Position numbers and translations under genes: made by a program
Shown: positions 57,252-61,837 of the stretch, in pieces
Layout of the letters: each line of letters begins with the position of its first letter
Position numbering within the stretch: the stretch's first letter is position 1
Source: JALZEG01 sp035942255
Lineage (GTDB): Bacteria; Actinomycetota; CADDZG01; WHSQ01
Length of the DNA stretch: 61,837 nucleotides
Assembly (NCBI GenBank): GCA_035942255.1
Contig: DASZDG010000032.1
Span: forward strand, 1 to 61,837
Reading direction: 5' to 3'
The notes under the pieces: generated by a model
What the model saw: only the letters and a program-made list of their open reading frames with translations
Databases searched by the model: none
Told to the model about the DNA's origin: nothing

Positions 57252-58175
57252 ATGAACCGACGCACGACGGCGCTGATCGCCGCGCTGGCAACGACCCTCT
57301 CTGGAACGGCAACGGCGTCTGCGGGAGACGCGGCGGCCCCCGAGAAGATCGTCTACACGCGCACGTCGACGGACGAAGACCGCCCGCGGGCACAAGAGGT
57401 GTACGTGATGGACGCGGACGGCACCGACCCCGTCCGCCTCACCGAAAACGAGCGCGAGGACGCTTTCCCCTCGCTGTCTCCGGACGGGACGCAGATCGCG
57501 TTCGCGCGGCGCTCCCACCGGCAGTACGACCTCTACGTCATGGCTGCCGACGGGACGGACGTGAAGAGGTTGACCCGGACGCGGAAGGCGGACGAGGTCC
57601 TCCCCGCGTGGTCCCCCGGCGGCGGCGCGCTCGCGTTCACGGTGACGACCCCGACGGACGACGGGTGGCAGAGCGACGTCTACCGGATGCGCCTCTCCGA
57701 CCGGCGCGTGCACCGGCTCACCTTCACGCCGCAGGCCAAGGAGTTCGCGCCGGACTGGGCCCCCGACGGGACGCTGATCGCGTTCACGAAGCAGGTCGAG
57801 AAGCGGCACCGCTACGGCATCGCGACGGTGACCCCCGAAGGCGAGGACCTCGCGTGGCTCGTCGTCAACCCGCGCTCGGGCGACGGCTACACCGACGTGA
57901 ACCCGAGCTGGTCGCCGGACTCGCAGTGGGTGGCGTTCTCCCGTGACCACGGCGACGACCCGTACGTAGACATCTACAAGGTCGGCCGCGACGGTTCGGA
58001 GGTCGAGCCGGTGACGCAGCTGTTCGAGCTGGCGGAGAACCCGGTGTGGGGCGGCGACGACAGGATCCTCTTCATGCACAACCAGGGCATAGCCGTGGTA
58101 CCGGCCGGCGGAGGCGAGGTAGAGCACCTGACGCCGGTGTCGACGGGCCTGCCGTACTGGTGGCCGGATTGGTGA
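57252..58175 (+). CDS. secreted TolB-like beta-propeller protein
   Basis: A 307-residue exported protein with a signal peptide (about 1-24) and five or more PD40-type blades: EVYVMDADGTDPVRLTENER, PSLSPDGTQIAFARRSHRQY, APDWAPDGTLIAFTKQVEKR and VNPSWSPDSQWVAFSRDHGD. It has AAAGGAATAAGC upstream and starts 20 bp after the copB stop, so it may be cotranscribed with the pump, although propeller proteins of this kind have no known copper role. Confidence 0.8.
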   Translation: MNRRTTALIAALATTLSGTATASAGDAAAPEKIVYTRTSTDEDRPRAQEVYVMDADGTDPVRLTENEREDAFPSLSPDGTQIAFARRSHRQYDLYVMAADGTDVKRLTRTRKADEVLPAWSPGGGALAFTVTTPTDDGWQSDVYRMRLSDRRVHRLTFTPQAKEFAPDWAPDGTLIAFTKQVEKRHRYGIATVTPEGEDLAWLVVNPRSGDGYTDVNPSWSPDSQWVAFSRDHGDDPYVDIYKVGRDGSEVEPVTQLFELAENPVWGGDDRILFMHNQGIAVVPAGGGEVEHLTPVSTGLPYWWPDW

Positions 58176-58435
58176 GGCGGATCGCGGCCGGCGTCGGAGC
58201 CGTGCTGGGCGCGCTCGCGTTCGCTCCCGCGTTCTGCGTCACCCAGCACTCCGACCCGGGCCCGACGACCACGCGCTGTCAGGCCCTCGTCCACTGGCTC
58301 CCGCCCCTCCGGGGCGAGCATGCACCGGACGGGCTCGGGAGGGTCGCGTTCGTCGTCGCGGGCGCGGCCGCGGCCGCCCTCTTGCTATGGCTCCTGGCGG
58401 CGCCGTTCGACCGCGCGAGGCCCCCGCAGCCCTAG
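58172..58435 (+). CDS. small membrane protein coupled to the TolB-like gene
   Basis: An 87-residue protein. The GTG start overlaps the preceding TGA (GTGA). It has an N-terminal hydrophobic segment (about 4-22), a polar stretch with two Cys, PGPTTTRCQALVHWLPPLRG and a second hydrophobic segment (about 60-78). It is probably a two-span membrane protein with its central loop outside. No family recognised. Confidence 0.6.
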   Translation: MRRIAAGVGAVLGALAFAPAFCVTQHSDPGPTTTRCQALVHWLPPLRGEHAPDGLGRVAFVVAGAAAAALLLWLLAAPFDRARPPQP

Positions 58436-58532
58436 CGGCGACTTTTCTCCCGGGCACCGGTACCCTCTGGACACCCGCGCCGAGGGGGCAAGGGGCACAG
58501 GGGGACGAAGGGGGGGTCCGGTTCAGTATCCG

Positions 58533-59093
58533 GTGACGCAGTTCCTGTACAGGCCGATCTCGACGCGCGTCGCGAGCGTCCTGGCGCGCACGGGCGTCTC
58601 GCCGCTCACGGTGACGTGGGTGGGGGCCGCGGTCGCGCTCGCCGGGGCGGCGCTGCTCGCGGGCGGCTACTACGTCGCGGGGGCCGCCGTCACGCTGGCC
58701 GCCGTCATCGTCGACTGCGTCGACGGCGACCTCGCCCGGGCGACCGATCAGTCTTCGACCGTCGGCGCCTTCCTCGACAGCGTGCTCGACCGGTGGATGG
58801 ACGCGGCCCTGATCCTCGGCCTCGCCTACTCGGACATGGACGACCTCGCGGTCGTCGCGGGCCTGGCGCTCACCGCGTCCTTGCTGACGTCCTACACGAG
58901 AGCGCGCGCCCAGAGCCTCGGCGTCGACTGTCCCGAAGGGATAGGGGGCCGGGACAGCAGGATCCTGATCCTCGTCGTCTCGGCGCTCGCCGGCCTCGTG
59001 TGGTGGGGACTGCTGTTCGTCGCCGTCACCGGCTTCGTGACCTCGGTCCAGCGCGCGTTCATAGGAGCGAAGCGGCTCAACGCGCGCCCTTGA
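58533..59093 (+). CDS. CDP-alcohol phosphatidyltransferase, canonical motif
   Basis: A 186-residue membrane protein with about six hydrophobic segments and the complete CDP-alcohol transferase motif: DCVDGDLARATDQSSTVGAF then LDSVLDRWMD, in which all four Asp are conserved, unlike the 23474 paralogue. It would transfer a phosphatidyl group from CDP-diacylglycerol to an inositol-phosphate- or glycerol-phosphate-like alcohol. The GTG at 58533 is used as start; only a distant G-rich stretch precedes it, so the start is uncertain. It overlaps the methyltransferase gene by four bases (TTGA). Confidence 0.8.
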   Translation: MTQFLYRPISTRVASVLARTGVSPLTVTWVGAAVALAGAALLAGGYYVAGAAVTLAAVIVDCVDGDLARATDQSSTVGAFLDSVLDRWMDAALILGLAYSDMDDLAVVAGLALTASLLTSYTRARAQSLGVDCPEGIGGRDSRILILVVSALAGLVWWGLLFVAVTGFVTSVQRAFIGAKRLNARP

Positions 59094-59812
59094 CCCGGCT
59101 CTACTCCACGCTCGCGGCGTGGTGGCCGCTGCTGTCCGCCCCGGAGGAGTACGCCGAGGAAGCCGAGGTCTACGCGACGCTCCTGGAGCAGGGGCCGGGG
59201 CCGGTGGAGGACGTGCTCGAGCTCGGCAGTGGAGGCGGCAACAACGCGTCGCACCTCAAGCACCGGTTCCGGATGACCCTGACGGACGTCTCCGCGGAGA
59301 TGCTCGAGGTCAGCCGCCGCCTGAACCCCGAGTGCGAGCACGTTACCGGCGACATGAGGACGCTGCGCCTGGGGCGGACGTTCGACGCCGTGTTCGTCCA
59401 CGACGCGATCTGCTACATGACGACCGAAGCCGACCTCGCGGCCGCTCTGGCGACGATCGCCGCGCATTGCTCCCCCGGCGGACGTTTCGTGATCGCGGCC
59501 GACGAGGTGAGCGAGACGTTCGCCCCCTCGACCTCGCACGGAGGTCACGACGGAGGCGGTCGCTCGCTTCGCTATCTCGAGTGGTCGCATGGACCGGCGG
59601 CGGGATCGACCCGCTACGAGGTCGACTACGTGCTCGTCATGCGAACGGGTGAGGACGTCACCGTCGAGCACGACCGCCACGTCAACGGGCTGTTCCCGAG
59701 GGCGACGTGGCTCGGCCTGATGAACGAGGCGGGTCTCGACCCCCGTTCCGCCCCCCACACGTTCTCCGACGGCAGCTCCTGCGAGGTCTTCACCGGCGTC
59801 CGACGCCCGTAG
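59090..59812 (+). CDS. SAM-dependent methyltransferase
   Basis: A 240-residue class I methyltransferase. The SAM-binding motif I is VLELGSGGGNNASHLK, followed by LTDVSAEMLEVSRRLNPECE, GDMRTLRLGRTFDAVFVHDA and PGGRFVIAADEV. It starts with TTG overlapping the previous stop, so it is translated together with the CDP-alcohol transferase. The substrate is not clear; a lipid head group or a metabolite of the same pathway is possible. Confidence 0.8.
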   Translation: MTRLYSTLAAWWPLLSAPEEYAEEAEVYATLLEQGPGPVEDVLELGSGGGNNASHLKHRFRMTLTDVSAEMLEVSRRLNPECEHVTGDMRTLRLGRTFDAVFVHDAICYMTTEADLAAALATIAAHCSPGGRFVIAADEVSETFAPSTSHGGHDGGGRSLRYLEWSHGPAAGSTRYEVDYVLVMRTGEDVTVEHDRHVNGLFPRATWLGLMNEAGLDPRSAPHTFSDGSSCEVFTGVRRP

Positions 59813-59933
59813 CGCGGCCCCCTTTGGACACTCTGTCCCCCGTAACACGTCCGATTTATCCCGGTTCGCGAGAGGAAACGCGGGCCCCCGGCGAGAAGTC
59901 CTGCCGGTCGGCCAGACGAGGGGAGAGTTAAGT

Positions 59934-61802
59934 ATGGGATCTCGATCGAAGACGTCGTCCCGCAGGTACGCAGTCGCCGCGCTCGTCGCGGGGATGTTGC
60001 TTGCCATGCTTCCGACGGGTGCGGGGGCCGCCGAGAGTCGCCCCTCGATCCGCCCGGCCGGCAAGGCAGTGCCCGGCAGCTACATCGTGGTGCTGCGTCC
60101 GGACGTCTCGGACGTCGCCGGCGTGGCTACCCGCCTCGCCCGCGTGCACGGCGGACGGCTCGGGTACGTGTACTCGCACGCGCTCGACGGCTTCTCGATC
60201 GAGATCGACCGCGCGGGAGCGCTGGCGATCGCCTCCGACCCCCGGGTCGCCCTCGTCGAGCAGGACCCGGTCGTCCGGGCGATCGACACCCAGGCGAACC
60301 CGCCCTATGGGCTCGACCGCACCGACCAGCGCAACCTCCCCCTGAGCAACTCGTACGTCTACAACGCGACCGGCGCGGGCACGACCGTCTACATCGTCGA
60401 CAGCGGCGTGCGCGTCACGCACAGCGACTTCGGGGGCCGCGCCTCCCACGGCTACGACTTCGTCGACGGTGACCCCGACGCCAGCGACTGCGACGGCCAC
60501 GGGACCCACGTCGCAGGGACCGTCGGTGGGAACACCTACGGCATCGCGAAGGCCGCGTCGCTCGTCGCGGTGCGAGTCCTCGACTGCAACGGCGACGGCG
60601 CCGGCGCCGACATCATCGCCGGGGTCGACTGGGTGACCGCCCAGCACACCGCCGGCGAGAAGGACGTCGCGAACATGAGCCTCGGGACGCTGCTCGGCAC
60701 CAGCTCGACGATCGACGCGGCGGTCCGCAACTCGATCGCCGACGGCACGACGTACGCGATCGCCGCCGGCAACGGAGGTGCGCTCGGGATCGCCGAGGAC
60801 GCGTGCAACACGTCGCCGTCGCGGGTCGCAGAGGCGATCACCGTGTCGGCGACGGACAGCTCCGACCGCAGGGCCTCGTTCGCCAACTACGGGACGTGCG
60901 TGGACATCTTCGCCCCCGGCGTGAACGTGCTCTCGAGCTGGGTGACGAACGACACCGCGACGAACACGATCAGCGGCACCTCGATGGCGTCGCCGCACGT
61001 CGCCGGCGTCGCCGCGCAGTACCTGCAGGCGAACGGCGCGACCGCTCCCCCCGCGGTCGCGACGGCGTTGACGAGCAACGCGACCACGGGGAAGGTGACC
61101 AGCCCGGGCTCGGGCTCGCCGAACCGTCTCCTCTACAACGGGTTCATCAGCGCCGGCACGACGCCGACGCCCACGCCTACGCCGACCCCGCCCCCGGGCA
61201 ATGCGGCCCCCGTGGCGAGCTTCACGAACACGTGCTCCGGCCTCACCTGCTCGTTCACCGACACGAGCACGGACTCCGACGGGACGATCGCGAGCCGCAG
61301 CTGGAACTTCGGCGACGGCGGCACGTCGACGGCGGCGAACCCATCGCACACGTTCCCGGCGGCCGGGACCTACACGGTCACGCTGACGGTGACGGACAAC
61401 GCGGGCGCGACCGCGAGCACCTCGAAGGCCGTCACGGTCTCGTCGACCTCAGACCCCGACCCGTCGACCCCGAACCTGAGCAACGGCGTCGCGACGTCGG
61501 ACACGAACGGCGCGGCGGGCACGTGGAAGTACTACAAGATCCAGGTCCCCGCGGGTAAGTCGTCGCTGAGGGTCGACCTCACCGGCGCGGCGTGCTCGCT
61601 GCTGGAGTGCAACCCCGACCTCGACCTCTACGTCAGGCAGGGGGCGAAGCCCACGGCGACCGCGTACGCGTGCCGCCACTACACGAGCGCCTCGACCGGC
61701 TCGTGCACGATCTCGAACCCGGCTGCGGACTGGTGGTACGTGGGCGTCCACGTCTACTCGGGCACGCAGTCGAAGAGCTACACCGTCAAAGCCACCTACT
61801 GA
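59934..61802 (+). CDS. secreted subtilisin-like protease with I9 propeptide, PKD and PPC domains
   Basis: A 622-residue exported protease of the proteinase K type. In order: signal peptide (about 1-30), an inhibitor_I9 propeptide (PGSYIVVLRPDVSDVAGVAT), the S8 domain with Asp in YIVDSGV, His in GHGTHVAGT, Asn in IAAGNGG and Ser in SGTSMASPHVAG, a TPTPTPTPPP linker, a PKD domain (ASFTNTCSGLTCSFTDTSTD, WNFGDGGTST, YTVTLTVTDN), and a C-terminal PPC domain (WKYYKIQVPAGKSSLRVDLT to the end). Probably degrades extracellular protein; the C-terminal domains aid binding or secretion. GAGGGGAGAG precedes the ATG. Confidence 0.93.
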   Translation: MGSRSKTSSRRYAVAALVAGMLLAMLPTGAGAAESRPSIRPAGKAVPGSYIVVLRPDVSDVAGVATRLARVHGGRLGYVYSHALDGFSIEIDRAGALAIASDPRVALVEQDPVVRAIDTQANPPYGLDRTDQRNLPLSNSYVYNATGAGTTVYIVDSGVRVTHSDFGGRASHGYDFVDGDPDASDCDGHGTHVAGTVGGNTYGIAKAASLVAVRVLDCNGDGAGADIIAGVDWVTAQHTAGEKDVANMSLGTLLGTSSTIDAAVRNSIADGTTYAIAAGNGGALGIAEDACNTSPSRVAEAITVSATDSSDRRASFANYGTCVDIFAPGVNVLSSWVTNDTATNTISGTSMASPHVAGVAAQYLQANGATAPPAVATALTSNATTGKVTSPGSGSPNRLLYNGFISAGTTPTPTPTPTPPPGNAAPVASFTNTCSGLTCSFTDTSTDSDGTIASRSWNFGDGGTSTAANPSHTFPAAGTYTVTLTVTDNAGATASTSKAVTVSSTSDPDPSTPNLSNGVATSDTNGAAGTWKYYKIQVPAGKSSLRVDLTGAACSLLECNPDLDLYVRQGAKPTATAYACRHYTSASTGSCTISNPAADWWYVGVHVYSGTQSKSYTVKATY

Positions 61803-61837
61803 CCCGACGCCGTCGAGGGGGCCGCGTTCGCGGGACG

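Noticed and set aside
54778..57393. Long minus-strand frame of about 870 codons over copB and csoR
   Set aside because: Antisense of the P-type ATPase; its sequence mirrors that gene's codons and has no recognisable motif.
61162..61200. TPTPTPTPPP-encoding repeat as a possible microsatellite or recombination site
   Set aside because: It is an ordinary Pro/Thr linker between the protease and PKD domains.

Overview
The window is about 62 kb of high-GC DNA (roughly 70% by eye). GTG starts are frequent, stops and starts often overlap by 4 bp, and there is a type VII secretion locus with a WXG100 protein. Together these point to an actinobacterium (Actinomycetota). No mycolic-acid or Streptomyces-specific marker is visible, so I do not name a genus. 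Most genes have clear ribosome-binding sites, which were used to choose starts.

Layout. 1-11 kb: housekeeping and cell-surface genes. These are a quinone-oxidoreductase fragment at the edge, a subtilisin-like protease, an Mrr-type nuclease, a DUF2330/cupredoxin pair, a cyclic-nucleotide-binding-type protein divergent from a phosphodiesterase-like enzyme, an L,D-transpeptidase, a CPBP protease, an acyltransferase, a CAP-domain protein and a glutamine amidotransferase. 11.7-19.2 kb: a compact type VII secretion operon on the plus strand. It holds three-ATPase EccC, a ubiquitin-like/MinD-like fusion, a WXG100 protein, an EspC-like protein and a WXG-headed protein with a Vps62-like domain. 24.2-19.2 kb, minus strand: a converging gene run with a small membrane protein, an alternative phospholipid set (CDP-alcohol transferase, CdsA, PlsC fusion), an amphi-Trp protein, a vWA protein and its membrane partner. 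24.4-28.9 kb: a two-component system, a second acyltransferase and a beta-propeller protein.

28.9-40.9 kb is an accessory region built around tRNA-Arg(TCT). A 5' fragment of the tRNA, the intact tRNA and two tRNA 3'-end fragments punctuate it. It contains a broken tyrosine recombinase, a markedly lower-GC island (about 29.9-33.3 kb) with a subtilisin-like protein lacking its Asp and His motifs, a large secreted-type hydrolase, a membrane-anchored sigma factor with its probable target promoters, and an IS481-type remnant.

41-62 kb returns to ordinary genome. It includes pyridoxamine-phosphate-oxidase-like proteins, an SDR, a DsbA-like protein, an ArsR/SRPBCC pair with its operator, an operon of multicopper oxidase, cyclase and DUF4062/NB-ARC protein (the last frameshifted), a KhtTU-like potassium/proton antiporter operon, a CsoR/CopB copper module with its operator, TolB-like propellers, a CDP-alcohol transferase/methyltransferase pair and a PKD/PPC subtilisin.

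The most notable signals are the sigma factor with three 16-bp-spaced promoter-like sites, the tRNA-Arg accretion locus, the catalytically incomplete S8 protein in the low-GC island, the ubiquitin-like/MinD fusion in the type VII locus, and an over-represented GCGGCCCCC word. Three genes appear to be broken by single-base indels.
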